Assembly: GCA_017847835.1 (NCBI GenBank)
Contig: JAGASH010000005.1
Span: forward strand, 1-64,000
Direction of reading: 5' to 3'
Origin: Oscillospiraceae bacterium
GTDB lineage: Bacteria > Bacillota > Clostridia > Oscillospirales > Ruminococcaceae
DNA length: 64,000 nucleotides
Shown here: positions 44,628-54,353 of the stretch, piece after piece
Layout: each line of letters opens with the position of its first letter
Position numbering within the stretch: position 1 is the stretch's first letter
Position numbers and translations under genes: made by a program
Notes under the pieces: model-generated
The model's input: the letters and a program-made list of their open reading frames with translations, nothing else
The model's database searches: none
Told to the model about the DNA's origin: nothing

Positions 44628-47408
44628 TTATTCTGTTCTGAGAGCCTCGACAGGGTCTTTCTTCGCTGCAATTGTCGCAGGGAAAAGTCCCGCGATAAAT
44701 GTAAGCAGCATACTGATAACCACGAGGATAACTCCGCCTTGCCACGGGAGCTGTGACATTCCCGAAATGCCCGTGAGATACTCGATGATGATGTTAATCG
44801 GGATATTCAGCAGCAGCGTCACTCCGATACCGATAGCGCCCGCCGCAAATCCAACGATAAGCGTTTCCGCATTGAAGACGTTGGAGATATCGCGCTTTGA
44901 AGCACCGATTGCGCGCAGGATACCGATTTCCTTGGTTCTTTCAAGTACCGAAATGTAGGTGATAATTCCAATCATAATCGATGATACAACAAGAGAAATC
45001 GCGACAAACGCAATCAAAATGTACGAAATCGAGTCAATAATCGTCGAAACGGACGAAATCATCAATCCGATGTAATCGGTGTAATTTATAACGTCCTCTT
45101 TCTTGTCCTCGGCAGTTTTTCTGTCGTTATAGTCCTTGATAAACTGCGTGATTTTTTCCTTGCCGTCAAAATCCTTTGCATAAATTGCGATTGACGAAGG
45201 CTCTGCAAGGTCGGCAAGACCGAGCTTTTGCATATTTCCGTCATAGGTTGCCTCGGTTGTTTCGGGCTCTTGCATAAGCTTCATCATTTCTTGGATTTGC
45301 GAGGTTGTGAGAACGCTCATCATTGCTCTGGAAATAACAGAGGGAGTTGCCATTCCGAAAAGAGCGGTCTGCTGCTGCTCGGGAGGAAGCTGAGCAAGCT
45401 GTGCTAATTGTTCCTGAGAAAGGGAAGCGGTAACCATTTCTGCGAGCTTTTGCTGCTGTCCCTCGGACATCATCTGCATAACTCTCGCAAACGCTTCTTC
45501 CTGCGTCATAGGCTGCTTTTCAACACCGTCAACGGTAAATTCAATTCCCGTGAACACGTCAACCTTGGGATTTTCAAGCTGCTTTTTAACAAGCTCGCTT
45601 TCATTTGTACGCTCAATCATATATTCCGTGAGCGCGTGAGTATAGCCGATACCGCCGCTGTTTGTTGAACTCAGCAGGCTGTCGCCGTCGGGACGGATTA
45701 TTCCTACAACCTTGATTTCGGGAGCTTTTTCAAGAACGCTGTTCATATAGTCCTTGTCGCCGCTCATATCGTCATATCCGCCCTTGTCGTTTGCCTTGTA
45801 CAAATCCGAGGTTGTGAGAAGACGGAAGGACATCGACATAAGCTTATCGTAGGTGAATGTGAGGTCGCCGGTATCAAGCTCAATGCTTTCGCCCGCCATA
45901 AATTTTGTCATCATATCGGAAAGCTCTTGCTGGTCGCGCAAACCGAGTGCATAAAGGGCAACGTCAGACAACTCATTGTGCTCGTTTACGATGAAAACAA
46001 CCTCATTATAGCTTTCGGGCAGGCGTCCTGCAAGAATTTCATATTGTTCCTCTGTTGTTTTGTTGTTGAGAAGCTCGTGCCAGAAATTTGCTGAACTCAT
46101 ATTTCCCGAACCGCCGAACATAGAAGAATATGTGCCGCTCATCTGGTTGATAGTACCCGACATTTCCGTGCCGAGCATCGCTTCCATAACGGTCGAGGGA
46201 TTTACTCTGATGATGTTTTCATTCAAATCCTTGCTGTAAATAAGCAGCTTGGGTGAGTAGCTGTATTGGATTTCGGTTATGCTGTCCTTGATATTGTCGG
46301 GATTTGACTCGAGATACTCCTTGAAACCCTTGAGATTGTTTGTAGTGATTTCCGAGAGCATACTCTTGACCATTTCCGTGGAAATATCGTTTGTATAAAT
46401 AAGGTCGGGTTCGCGATTTTCACGATTTGTGTGGTTCTGACCCATCATCGACTCCATCAGACTTGTGTAGTCCATTGTTTCCTGCTGAATGGAAATCGGA
46501 TAGGAAGCGAGAGTTGAGTGCTCGACGCTGTTTATGTACTGCTGTACACCGTTAGACAGCGACAGAATAAGCGCGATACCGATGATACCGATACTTCCCG
46601 CAAAGGACGTGAGGAAAGTTCTGCCCTTTTTCGTGAGGAGATTGTTGCGGGAAAGCGCAAGAGCCGTTGCGAAGGACATAGAGGTTTTTTTTGAGCTTTT
46701 GGCTTTCTTTTCCTTGACGGGCTCGTTTCCGTCATAAGGCATTGAGTCGCTCTTTATTTTACCGTCAACCAGCTTTACAATTCTCGTTGCGTACTGTTCG
46801 GCAAGGTCGGGGTTATGCGTAACCATAATAACCAGCCTGTCTGCGGCGATTTCCTTTATCAAATCCATAATCTGAACCGAGGTTTCGCTGTCGAGAGCGC
46901 CGGTCGGCTCATCGGCAAGAAGGATATCGGGGTCGTTTACAAGAGCGCGCGCAATAGCAACTCTCTGCATTTGACCGCCAGACATCTGATTGGGACGTTT
47001 GTGTATCTGGTCGCCCAAGCCGACTTTTTCGAGAGCCTCTTTTGCGCGTTTTCTGCGTTCCGCCTTGGAAACACCCGAAAGCGTGAGCGCAAGCTCAACA
47101 TTTGACAGAACGGATTGGTGCGGGATTAGGTTATAGCTCTGGAAAATGAAGCCGACCGAGTGGTTTCTGTAAGTGTCCCAGTCGCGGTTTTTGAACTTCT
47201 TTGTGGACTTTCCGTTGATGATAAGGTCACCCGTGGTGTAAGAGTCCAAGCCGCCGATGATATTCAGCAGTGTTGTTTTACCGCAGCCCGAGTGTCCGAG
47301 AACAGCGACAAGCTCGCTTTCACGGAAACTGATTGACACGTCTTTGAGCGCGTGAACGGTTTCGCTGCCTGTGACGTAATCCTTAAATATGTTCTTTATT
47401 TCAAGCAT
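44628..47408 (-). CDS. MacB-like ABC exporter, fused ATPase and FtsX-type permease
   Basis: The 926-residue protein begins with a LolD/MacB-type ATPase (Walker A GHSGCGKTT at 37-45, signature MSGGQMQR, Walker B LLADEPTGALD). A linker and a first membrane helix (about 265-290) come next. Then there is a very large outside domain (about 300-780) with a Gln-rich stretch and an N/G/M-rich region. Three C-terminal FtsX-type helices (about 800-915) finish it. Such fused Firmicute exporters expel peptides or antimicrobials. It lies directly behind the MarR-type gene and probably forms one operon with it. Confidence 0.9.
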   Translation of the reverse strand: MLEIKNIFKDYVTGSETVHALKDVSISFRESELVAVLGHSGCGKTTLLNIIGGLDSYTTGDLIINGKSTKKFKNRDWDTYRNHSVGFIFQSYNLIPHQSVLSNVELALTLSGVSKAERRKRAKEALEKVGLGDQIHKRPNQMSGGQMQRVAIARALVNDPDILLADEPTGALDSETSVQIMDLIKEIAADRLVIMVTHNPDLAEQYATRIVKLVDGKIKSDSMPYDGNEPVKEKKAKSSKKTSMSFATALALSRNNLLTKKGRTFLTSFAGSIGIIGIALILSLSNGVQQYINSVEHSTLASYPISIQQETMDYTSLMESMMGQNHTNRENREPDLIYTNDISTEMVKSMLSEITTNNLKGFKEYLESNPDNIKDSITEIQYSYSPKLLIYSKDLNENIIRVNPSTVMEAMLGTEMSGTINQMSGTYSSMFGGSGNMSSANFWHELLNNKTTEEQYEILAGRLPESYNEVVFIVNEHNELSDVALYALGLRDQQELSDMMTKFMAGESIELDTGDLTFTYDKLMSMSFRLLTTSDLYKANDKGGYDDMSGDKDYMNSVLEKAPEIKVVGIIRPDGDSLLSSTNSGGIGYTHALTEYMIERTNESELVKKQLENPKVDVFTGIEFTVDGVEKQPMTQEEAFARVMQMMSEGQQQKLAEMVTASLSQEQLAQLAQLPPEQQQTALFGMATPSVISRAMMSVLTTSQIQEMMKLMQEPETTEATYDGNMQKLGLADLAEPSSIAIYAKDFDGKEKITQFIKDYNDRKTAEDKKEDVINYTDYIGLMISSVSTIIDSISYILIAFVAISLVVSSIMIGIITYISVLERTKEIGILRAIGASKRDISNVFNAETLIVGFAAGAIGIGVTLLLNIPINIIIEYLTGISGMSQLPWQGGVILVVISMLLTFIAGLFPATIAAKKDPVEALRTE

Positions 47409-47411
47409 TTG

Positions 47412-47903
47412 TTATCTCCTTTCGTTTACGACCTTGCTTAATGACCGAATAAACCTGTTCTGAAGCTCGAACATAAGCTCGGTTTCTTCGTCGGTAAAGT
47501 CTTTCAGTGCTTGGTCTATCATAATAAATGCTTCGTATACAAAATTATCCAAAAGCCGTTTACCCTTATCGGTTACGGCAATGTGAACGTTTCGACGGTC
47601 ATTTTTGTCATTTTTACGCTCAACCAAATCCTTTTCAAGCAAACCGCCAAGAGTTCTTGAAATGGAAGAAGAGGTGACTTCAAGCATTTCCGCAGCGTCT
47701 GCTACGGTGATATAAGCCCCGTTATGCGTGCAGGTATAGTCCATTGCTTGTGCCAGAAGCATAAATTCGGAACGTGAAACCTCTTTGATGATTGAACTGA
47801 AAGCGTCCAGATGTATAAATTCAATTGAAGTTTTGAGTATTCCCTGATATTTTTCTTTGGGAAGACGGAATTTATAATCCGAATTACTGTTTACTTCGTT
47901 CAA
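47412..47903 (-). CDS. MarR-family transcriptional regulator
   Basis: The 163-residue protein has a winged helix (AAEMLEVTSSSISRTLGGLLEKDLVE, in part, then KNDKNDRRNVHIAVTDKGK with the wing Asp-Arg-Arg) between dimerisation helices. It is followed 3 bases later by the ABC exporter. A palindrome overlapping its promoter's -10 box indicates autoregulation. It probably releases the operon when it binds the exported compound (inference). Confidence 0.9.
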   Translation of the reverse strand: MNEVNSNSDYKFRLPKEKYQGILKTSIEFIHLDAFSSIIKEVSRSEFMLLAQAMDYTCTHNGAYITVADAAEMLEVTSSSISRTLGGLLEKDLVERKNDKNDRRNVHIAVTDKGKRLLDNFVYEAFIMIDQALKDFTDEETELMFELQNRFIRSLSKVVNERR

Positions 47904-47929
47904 AAATGCTCCTCCTTATTTATTTAACT

Positions 47930-47967
47930 GATGTATATATTTTACATCTGTTATATATTTTTGTCAA
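47930..47967 (-). promoter_or_regulatory. Promoter and MarR-type operator
   Basis: On the minus strand TTGACA (47962-47967), 17 bases, TAAAAT (47939-47944). The inverted repeat GATGTA/TACATC (47930-47948) covers the -10 box, so a bound dimer would block RNA polymerase. Confidence 0.75.
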
Positions 47968-48053
47968 TAGTAAATAAAACATTTCGTTGTTTTGCATAAA
48001 TATTACAAACAAGTTAAAAATAATATGGCAAAAAATCTCAAAATGTGGTATAA

Positions 48054-48386
48054 ATGAAGAATTACAATCTGTTTTTTGTGTTAAATACGGTATTTCTCGC
48101 AATTTTCGTGCTGATTATTATCGCGATTGAAAATGATATTACACAAATAATTCTTTTTTCAATCGGGTTTTTATCGGCAATTATATGGGATTTTCATTTT
48201 TTTACGATAAAATACGAGATAAGCGACAACATTCTGACAATAAAAAGCGGGATAATTTTCAAAAAAACGAAAACTATCCCGCTTGAAAAAGCAGTATTAA
48301 AAAGCGTCTATTCCGTCGGGAAAACCGTTTTTCTTACGATAATCCGAACGGCAGGCTCTTTTGCAGTGGTTTTCGGAGAGCTTTAG
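48054..48386 (+). CDS. Small membrane protein with bacterial PH-like domain
   Basis: The 110-residue product has two membrane helices (about 5-25 and 30-48), then a short strand-rich part (YEISDNILTIKSGIIFKKTKTIPLEK, in part) of the bPH2/DUF304 type. No strong ribosome site is evident, and its end overlaps the convergent phosphorylase gene by 4 bases. The function of such proteins is not well known. Confidence 0.6.
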   Translation: MKNYNLFFVLNTVFLAIFVLIIIAIENDITQIILFSIGFLSAIIWDFHFFTIKYEISDNILTIKSGIIFKKTKTIPLEKAVLKSVYSVGKTVFLTIIRTAGSFAVVFGEL

Positions 48387-49180
48387 TCACGCTCGATAAG
48401 CAGCTTTATCGCTTCAATCGCGCAGGTTATGGCTCTCTCGCTGGAATTGCAGTAGGTATCGGGAAGATTTTGTTTTGCGCGCTCAGCGTTCCACAGAGCT
48501 GTCAAAACCGCTCCGCAGCGTATTTTTCTTTCCTGAGAAGAGCGCACAAGTCCCACGGAATAAATCGCGGCACATTCCATTTCGCTCGTCAGACAGCCGC
48601 ATTTCACATAGCTGTTCCAGCGGCTGATGATGTTTTCACTGACGCCGGATTGTTCGGGATTTGTTTCACCGTAGAAGCTGTCCTTTGAGTGAACGACGCC
48701 GACGTGAAAACGCTTTCCGTTCTCGTTTTCGGACAATTTCTGAGCAGCCTCGGCAAGCGCAGACGTAACCGTAAAATCAGCGACTGCGGGATAACCGTTC
48801 GGCATATACTCGTAGGAAGTGCCCTCGGCACGAATAGCAGCCTCAGCAATAATCAAATCACCGCCGAAAACCGACAAGTCAATACCGCCGCTTGTTCCTA
48901 CGCGAATAAAGGTATCAGCACCGCTGTTGATAAGCTCTTCAACGGCAATTGCCGCGGACGGACCGCCTATTCCCGTACTGCAAACGCTCACTTTAACCCC
49001 GCAAAGCTCTCCGGTGTAGATGTTATACTCGCGGTTTTGCGCAACCTGAACTGCGTTGTCAAGCCGCTCTGCAATCAGAGGAACTCTTCCGGGGTCGCCG
49101 GGCAGAATTACATATCTTCCGACGTCGCCGTTTCTGATTTTCAGATGAAACCTTACATTTTCGTCAATAATTCCTGCCAT
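48383..49180 (-). CDS. Nucleoside phosphorylase, uridine phosphorylase-like
   Basis: The 265-residue enzyme starts at ATG with GGGAGGTG upstream; a GTG within the ribosome site is not the start. Motifs are VILPGDPGRVPLIAE, the phosphate/ribose block GTSGGIDLS and TSEMECAAIYSVG. It splits a nucleoside with phosphate to the free base and ribose 1-phosphate. It groups with the uridine phosphorylase branch rather than the purine one. Confidence 0.88.
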   Translation of the reverse strand: MAGIIDENVRFHLKIRNGDVGRYVILPGDPGRVPLIAERLDNAVQVAQNREYNIYTGELCGVKVSVCSTGIGGPSAAIAVEELINSGADTFIRVGTSGGIDLSVFGGDLIIAEAAIRAEGTSYEYMPNGYPAVADFTVTSALAEAAQKLSENENGKRFHVGVVHSKDSFYGETNPEQSGVSENIISRWNSYVKCGCLTSEMECAAIYSVGLVRSSQERKIRCGAVLTALWNAERAKQNLPDTYCNSSERAITCAIEAIKLLIERD

Positions 49181-49195
49181 AAAAAACACCTCCCG

Positions 49196-49705
49196 TTATT
49201 TGTCACCGAGAATACTCGGTGCTTTTTCGTTCTTTTTGATTTTCCTTTTCGGTAAATTTATCAAGAGCGTGATAATTACCGTGAGTACCGTAATAGCAAG
49301 ACACGGCATATACAGCCACACTGGTGCGTTATTGTCGGGAACGTCCTTGAAAAGCTCCATATAGCGGAAAAACGTGACGAGCGTACCTGCCGAAGCTATA
49401 ACGTGTATTGCCGCGGCAATTTTTGAGTTTCCAAGCATCAGCACGAAAATTCCCAGAGTGTACAGTATTGATGAAATCAGCCAGACTATCGTTGAAAAAT
49501 CGCCTGCATATTCGGGGTCTTCAGTTCCGAGCATAATGCAAAGAGGTGCAAAAATCCCCAGACAAAGCGCAAAAATTGCAGTAAGAATAACCGCAAGTAC
49601 TCGCAAAAGCATTATTATCGGAACATATTTTTCGAGCGGCTTTTCCTTGCCGAAAATCGAAAAACTCCCGAAAAGCGTGTTGTTTTTCTTTTTCTTATTT
49701 CCCAT
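49196..49705 (-). CDS. Four-helix membrane protein of unknown function
   Basis: The 169-residue product has a basic N-terminus (MGNKKKKNNT) and about four membrane helices (about 28-58, 70-92, 95-115 and 128-150), ending in a basic tail. It lies 15 bases from the phosphorylase and 8 bases from the TtcA-like gene, probably in the same operon. No family recognised. Confidence 0.75.
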   Translation of the reverse strand: MGNKKKKNNTLFGSFSIFGKEKPLEKYVPIIMLLRVLAVILTAIFALCLGIFAPLCIMLGTEDPEYAGDFSTIVWLISSILYTLGIFVLMLGNSKIAAAIHVIASAGTLVTFFRYMELFKDVPDNNAPVWLYMPCLAITVLTVIITLLINLPKRKIKKNEKAPSILGDK

Positions 49706-49713
49706 ATTTTACC

Positions 49714-50436
49714 TTATTCTTTATATCCCCAGCGGTCGATACCCGCTTTTCTCATAGCACCGAAAATGCGTTCCTTTGTTCCTTTGTTATCGTGTTCAAG
49801 CGAGCGCAGAAGCTCTTTTGTCCATTGACGGCGGGTTGTTTTGTCGGCAGGACACTTGCTTTTCACGATTTCCAGATTGTTCCTGTTTGCGCAAGCTATT
49901 ACAGCGTGCTCGGGAGCAAAAACCAGAGGACGAATAACCGTGATATCCTTGCGCGAGAGGTAAGAAATCGGCGCGAAACAGCCTATTCTGCCTTCGTTAA
50001 GCAGGTTCATCACAAATGTTTCGATAGCGTCGTCGTTGTTGTGACCGAGCGCGAGTTTATTGCAGCCCATTGACTTTGCCGCGTCGTGAAGGGCACCGCG
50101 CCTCATTTTCGCGCAAAGCGAGCAAGGGTTCGGCTCTTTTCGTATATCGAAAACAATCTCTCCGATATCCGTCCTCACAAGCTTAAACGGCACGTCAAGC
50201 TTCTCGCAGAGCCGTTCAACAGGGGAGTAGTCGGTTTCTTGACCGCCGAAACGAGGGTCTAGGGTTATCGCGCAGACCTCGTATTTCTTCTCGTAAAATC
50301 TTCGCATAAGAGCAAGCCCGCAGAGTAAAACAAGGCTGTCCTTGCCGCCGGAAACCCCGACTGCGATTTTGTCGCCGTCTTCAATCAGGTCAAATTCCTG
50401 ACAGGCGCGCCGCATATATCCGAGTATTTTTTGCAT
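49714..50436 (-). CDS. TtcA/TilS-type tRNA-modifying PP-loop ATPase
   Basis: The 240-residue protein has the PP-loop SGGKDS (29-34), the Cys pair C105/C108 in PCSLCAKMRRG, and GHNNDDAIETFVMNLL. These are features of TtcA, which makes 2-thiocytidine in tRNA using an iron-sulfur cluster. Some Firmicute relatives have other substrates, so the target is inferred. Confidence 0.85.
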   Translation of the reverse strand: MQKILGYMRRACQEFDLIEDGDKIAVGVSGGKDSLVLLCGLALMRRFYEKKYEVCAITLDPRFGGQETDYSPVERLCEKLDVPFKLVRTDIGEIVFDIRKEPNPCSLCAKMRRGALHDAAKSMGCNKLALGHNNDDAIETFVMNLLNEGRIGCFAPISYLSRKDITVIRPLVFAPEHAVIACANRNNLEIVKSKCPADKTTRRQWTKELLRSLEHDNKGTKERIFGAMRKAGIDRWGYKE

Positions 50437-50484
50437 AAATACCTCTCTTAATTATACCACAAGAAAATAAAATCGTCAATATTT

Positions 50485-51621
50485 TTATAAATATCTGTCA
50501 AGCTCGGTCTGAACGCCGTTTTCAATGTAAATTCTCGGAACGCGCGTTCCAACGGCACAGAGCAGCTCGTAATTTATCGTGCCGGTTTTCTCGGCGGCAG
50601 CAGTAAAGGAATTTCCGCCTTCAAGCTCGTCTGAATAAACTGTGACAACATCGCCGATTTCAACCTCGGGAATATCCGTCACATCAACAAGCGTCTGGTC
50701 CATACAAATTCGTCCGCAGACGGGAGCTTTTTTGCCGCGGATTGTGACAAACCATTGTCCCGAAAGCCGCCTGTTGAAGCCGTCGGCATAGCCGCAAGGA
50801 ATAAGCGCAAGACGAATATCCTTTTCGGCCTTGAAGGTTCTGCCGTAACTCACGGTATCTCCCGCGTGAATAGTTTTGAGCTGGCTTACCACGCTTTTCA
50901 TGCACATCACGGGCTTAATTCCCTTGGGCACGGGAAAACGCGGGTCGGGCTTCTGACCGTACATTATTATACCCGCGCGGACAAAATCTCCCTCAAAATC
51001 TTTGTGATAGATAATTCCGCCGCTGTTCTGAGTATGTATTTTCAAACCTTTGTCACGGCAAATCGAGAAAATTTTCTCTTGCTGTCTGTTTGTGAACTCG
51101 ATATCCTTTTCATCTAGGCTGTCCGCAACAGCAAAATGCGTGTAAGCGGCACGACACTCCAACCCGCTCATAGCGAGAATTTTATCAAGCTGTTCTTCTT
51201 CGGTTATCCCGACGCGGCTCATTCCCGTATCTATTTTAATATGTACAGGAACTTTCACACCGCGTTTTTGCGCCTCATTTGATACTTTTTCGGCGTAATC
51301 CACATCACCGACGGTAAAAATAAAATTCTTGTCAAGATTTTCAAAAATTTCTTCAATTCGACAATAACCGAAAATCAGAATTTTTCCGGAAATTTTGTGC
51401 TCAAAAAGCCGCTGCGCTTCCCATAAATTGGAAACGGTAAAGTGCGAAATTCCGCATTTGTTGAGTGTCTTTGCGCAAAAAACATCACCGTGACCGTAAG
51501 CGTTGGCTTTAACAACGGCTGCGAGCTGTTTCCCATTGGAAATTCCTTTCAGAATTTCGATATTATTCCTTAAAACGTCAAGATTTACCTCTGCCCAGGT
51601 TCTTCCATAAAAAATATTCAT
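50485..51621 (-). CDS. alr: Alanine racemase
   Basis: The 378-residue enzyme starts at the ATG with AGAGGT seven bases upstream; an earlier in-frame ATG lacks a ribosome site. The PLP-binding Lys38 lies in AAVVKANAYGHGD; DTGMSRVG and the Tyr of DTVSYGRTF follow, and the C-terminal domain includes PVCGRICMDQTLVDV. It makes D-alanine for peptidoglycan. Confidence 0.95.
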   Translation of the reverse strand: MNIFYGRTWAEVNLDVLRNNIEILKGISNGKQLAAVVKANAYGHGDVFCAKTLNKCGISHFTVSNLWEAQRLFEHKISGKILIFGYCRIEEIFENLDKNFIFTVGDVDYAEKVSNEAQKRGVKVPVHIKIDTGMSRVGITEEEQLDKILAMSGLECRAAYTHFAVADSLDEKDIEFTNRQQEKIFSICRDKGLKIHTQNSGGIIYHKDFEGDFVRAGIIMYGQKPDPRFPVPKGIKPVMCMKSVVSQLKTIHAGDTVSYGRTFKAEKDIRLALIPCGYADGFNRRLSGQWFVTIRGKKAPVCGRICMDQTLVDVTDIPEVEIGDVVTVYSDELEGGNSFTAAAEKTGTINYELLCAVGTRVPRIYIENGVQTELDRYL

Positions 51622-51779
51622 AAGGTATACCTCTATGCTTGAAATTTTCATAAAAATATGTTATACTATTTATATGCGGAAAAGAAAAATAAAAACTTCC
51701 GCAGTACATACATTATTTATTATATCATAAATTCGTTAAAAATCAATATATTTTTCCAAAAAGAAAGGACAATCGTAAA

Positions 51780-52664
51780 ATGTCTGTTAAAAGAAAAAGC
51801 AATTGGTATATCTATTTTATTGCATTCGGTATTACAATAGCGTTTGTGGTTGCGGCGATTTTTTCGTTTCGCTGGTTTCTTTTCCCCGATAAAACCGAGT
51901 CTGTGGGAATTAACGATAACGGCGAGCTTGCCGACGATTTCAAGCCCACGACAGCGCACAATTTTGTAATGTTGGCAATGCTTTCTGACGCTTCCTCGGA
52001 CAATCCCGAGCTTTTTTCAATTATTTCCTATAATGCCGTAAGCAACGAGGCTTGTTTAATTCCTCTGCCGGTGGGACTGAGCATTGAGCATACGGGAAGA
52101 ACGCTTTCAAACATTTATTATACTCAGGGCGGTGAAGAAGCTGTAAAAGCTATTGAGGAAGCTGTCGGGGTAAGATGTGAGAGCTTTGTGAAAATGGACA
52201 GGGAAGCGTTTGTTTCACTTGCCACGGCTTTCGGAAACGTTGAATACAATGTCGGCAAAACTACTATCATAAATGACGGAAACACGGTTGAAACGATAAA
52301 TTCGGGTGAGCAGATGTTCACAGCCGAAAAGCTGTTCGGATATATTATGAAAGCGGATTTCGGCGATGAGCTTAACCGTTTGAACAACGCTGCCGATATT
52401 TTGTCGGAGCTTATAAATCAGAATTTCCGTAATCTTGACAGCTCAATTCTTGATGTGTATTATGAAATGATTGTCGGAAGCGCCGATACAAATATGACCG
52501 AGGAACAGTATAAATCGCGCAAGGCTGCGCTTTTGAACACCGTCGAATACGGAAACGAGCCCGTGGGATATTACATTCCATACGGCGAGTACACCGAGGA
52601 CGGCGGCTTCAAGATTTCCGAAAATTCTATTATTTCAATAAAACAGAGAACGGGACTTATGTGA
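51780..52664 (+). CDS. LCP (LytR-CpsA-Psr)-like membrane-anchored protein, divergent
   Basis: The 294-residue protein has an N-terminal membrane anchor (about 10-35) and an outside domain. The LCP-like blocks are NIYYTQGGEEAVKAIEEAVGV and YxxMDREAFVSLATAFGNVEY, in outline. The usual SIPRD motif is replaced (ACLIPLPVGLSI), so at least one catalytic Arg/Asp of wall-polymer transferases is missing. It may be a wall-associated regulator rather than an active transferase. It lies divergent from alr, and the AAAGAAAGG ribosome site is good. Confidence 0.65.
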   Translation: MSVKRKSNWYIYFIAFGITIAFVVAAIFSFRWFLFPDKTESVGINDNGELADDFKPTTAHNFVMLAMLSDASSDNPELFSIISYNAVSNEACLIPLPVGLSIEHTGRTLSNIYYTQGGEEAVKAIEEAVGVRCESFVKMDREAFVSLATAFGNVEYNVGKTTIINDGNTVETINSGEQMFTAEKLFGYIMKADFGDELNRLNNAADILSELINQNFRNLDSSILDVYYEMIVGSADTNMTEEQYKSRKAALLNTVEYGNEPVGYYIPYGEYTEDGGFKISENSIISIKQRTGLM

Positions 52665-52687
52665 TTTCGTTCGTCAAAGGAGGATTT

Positions 52688-53323
52688 ATGGACGCAAAGA
52701 TTGAAAAAACTATGGAGGCTCTTCGGCTGAACAAAATGAAGCCGTTTTATGCGGAAAACCGCGAGGAGCTGCTCGAAATAATCCGCGAGCTTATCAAGGA
52801 CGACAAGCTGATAACAGCGGGCGGTTCGATGACGCTCAAAGAAAGCGGAGTTACCGAAATGCTTATGAACGAGTACCCGAACGTTTATCTTGACCGCTCC
52901 ACAGGCAAAAATCCCGAGGAAGTCGGCGAGATTTTCAGAAAAGCGTTTGTTTCGGATACGTTCTTTTCTAGCTCAAACGCAATCACCGAGGACGGCGAAC
53001 TGTACAATGTTGACGGCAACGGAAACCGTGTTTCCGCGATGATTTTCGGACCGAAGCAGGTGATTATTGTCGCGGGTGTAAACAAGATTGTCAAAAATCT
53101 CGAAGAAGCACAGCTTCGCGTTCAGAAAATCACTGCTCCCAAAAACACCGTACGTCTGAACTGCGCGACGCCCTGCGCGAAAACAGGCGAGTGCGAGCGG
53201 CTTCGCAGCGGTTCACCGTGCAAAAGCGACGCAAGAATTTGCTGCTCGTATGTAACCCTCGGTCAGCAGCGTATTCCCGACAGAATTAAAGTTATCATAG
53301 TAAATGAAAATCTCGGCTATTAA
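52688..53323 (+). CDS. LUD-domain protein (lactate-utilisation/LutC-like)
   Basis: The 211-residue protein starts at the ATG preceded by AAAGGAGG. The LUD fold markers are ITAGGSMTLKESGVTEML, SSSNAITEDGELYNVDGNGN and GVNKIVKNLEEA. A Cys-rich tail (CATPCAKTGECERL, then PCKSDARICC) could bind a metal or iron-sulfur cluster. The family is named after lactate-utilisation operons, but this stand-alone clostridial type is not proven to act there. Confidence 0.8.
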   Translation: MDAKIEKTMEALRLNKMKPFYAENREELLEIIRELIKDDKLITAGGSMTLKESGVTEMLMNEYPNVYLDRSTGKNPEEVGEIFRKAFVSDTFFSSSNAITEDGELYNVDGNGNRVSAMIFGPKQVIIVAGVNKIVKNLEEAQLRVQKITAPKNTVRLNCATPCAKTGECERLRSGSPCKSDARICCSYVTLGQQRIPDRIKVIIVNENLGY

Positions 53324-53355
53324 TTACATAAAACTCACTTTTAAAGGAGGTATTT

Positions 53356-54315
53356 ATGGCATATTACATAGGAGTTGACGTTGGCGGCTCGAATATTGCT
53401 TGCGCAGTTGTCAACGAGGAATGCGAGATTATTTCGCGCTCAAAGGCGAAAACTCACGGCAAAACAGGAGCAATCGACTATACCGAGGTTCTTGACATTA
53501 TTATAAGAACGGTAAATCTTGCTTGCGAGGCTGCCGGAATTAAGCCCTCGGACGCTGCTTCAATAGGAATAGGCTGTCCGGGTATCTGCAACAGCGATAT
53601 GGGAATTGTCGAGTACACAAACAATCTCGGTTTCCGAAATGTCCCGCTGAAAACCGATGTTGAGGACGAGTTCAAAATCCCCGTTTACCTAGACAATGAC
53701 GCAAACGCTGCCGCTTTCGGCGAGTATATCGCGGGTGCTGCAATGGGCGCGAAAAACGCTGTTGTGATAACGCTCGGCACGGGTGTTGGCTCGGGAATTA
53801 TCATCAACGGAAAGGTCTACCGCGGCACAAATTTTGCTGCGGGTGAAATCGGACACACGGTAATTGTTGCGGACGGGCTGCCTTGCTCCTGCGGAAGAAA
53901 AGGCTGCTTTGAAGCGTATTCCTCGGCAACAGGTCTTGTGAATATGACAAAGAAAGCTGCTGAAAAACACCCCGAAAGCCTGATAAACAAGCTGATTAAA
54001 GAGGACGGAAAGGCAAGCGCGCGAACTGCCTATAAAGCGGCAAAGCTCGGCGACGAGGTCGGAAAAGCGGTGACTGAGGAGTATGTGAAATATCTTGCCG
54101 TGGGAATTGCAAATGTTATCAACACATTTCAGCCCGATATTCTTTGTATCGGTGGCGGTGTGTGCAACGAGGGCAGCTTGCTCCTGAACCCGCTCAGAGA
54201 GGCGGTTTACAGGGAAATCTACTCCCGCGATAGCAAGAAAACGACAAAACTTGCTATCTGTACCTTGGGCAACGACGCGGGAATTATCGGCGCGGCTATG
54301 CTCCATAAAGCGTAA
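53356..54315 (+). CDS. ROK-family glucokinase
   Basis: The 319-residue kinase has the ATP motif GVDVGGSNIACAVV, the catalytic Asp in YLDNDANAAAFGEY, the GEIGHTVI motif and the ROK zinc motif CSCGRKGCFE. It probably phosphorylates glucose on entry to glycolysis. It lies 32 bases after the LUD gene with an AAAGGAGG ribosome site. Confidence 0.9.
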   Translation: MAYYIGVDVGGSNIACAVVNEECEIISRSKAKTHGKTGAIDYTEVLDIIIRTVNLACEAAGIKPSDAASIGIGCPGICNSDMGIVEYTNNLGFRNVPLKTDVEDEFKIPVYLDNDANAAAFGEYIAGAAMGAKNAVVITLGTGVGSGIIINGKVYRGTNFAAGEIGHTVIVADGLPCSCGRKGCFEAYSSATGLVNMTKKAAEKHPESLINKLIKEDGKASARTAYKAAKLGDEVGKAVTEEYVKYLAVGIANVINTFQPDILCIGGGVCNEGSLLLNPLREAVYREIYSRDSKKTTKLAICTLGNDAGIIGAAMLHKA

Positions 54316-54353
54316 AAAACGGGTTACCCGTAATATAGAAAGGACAAAACAAA

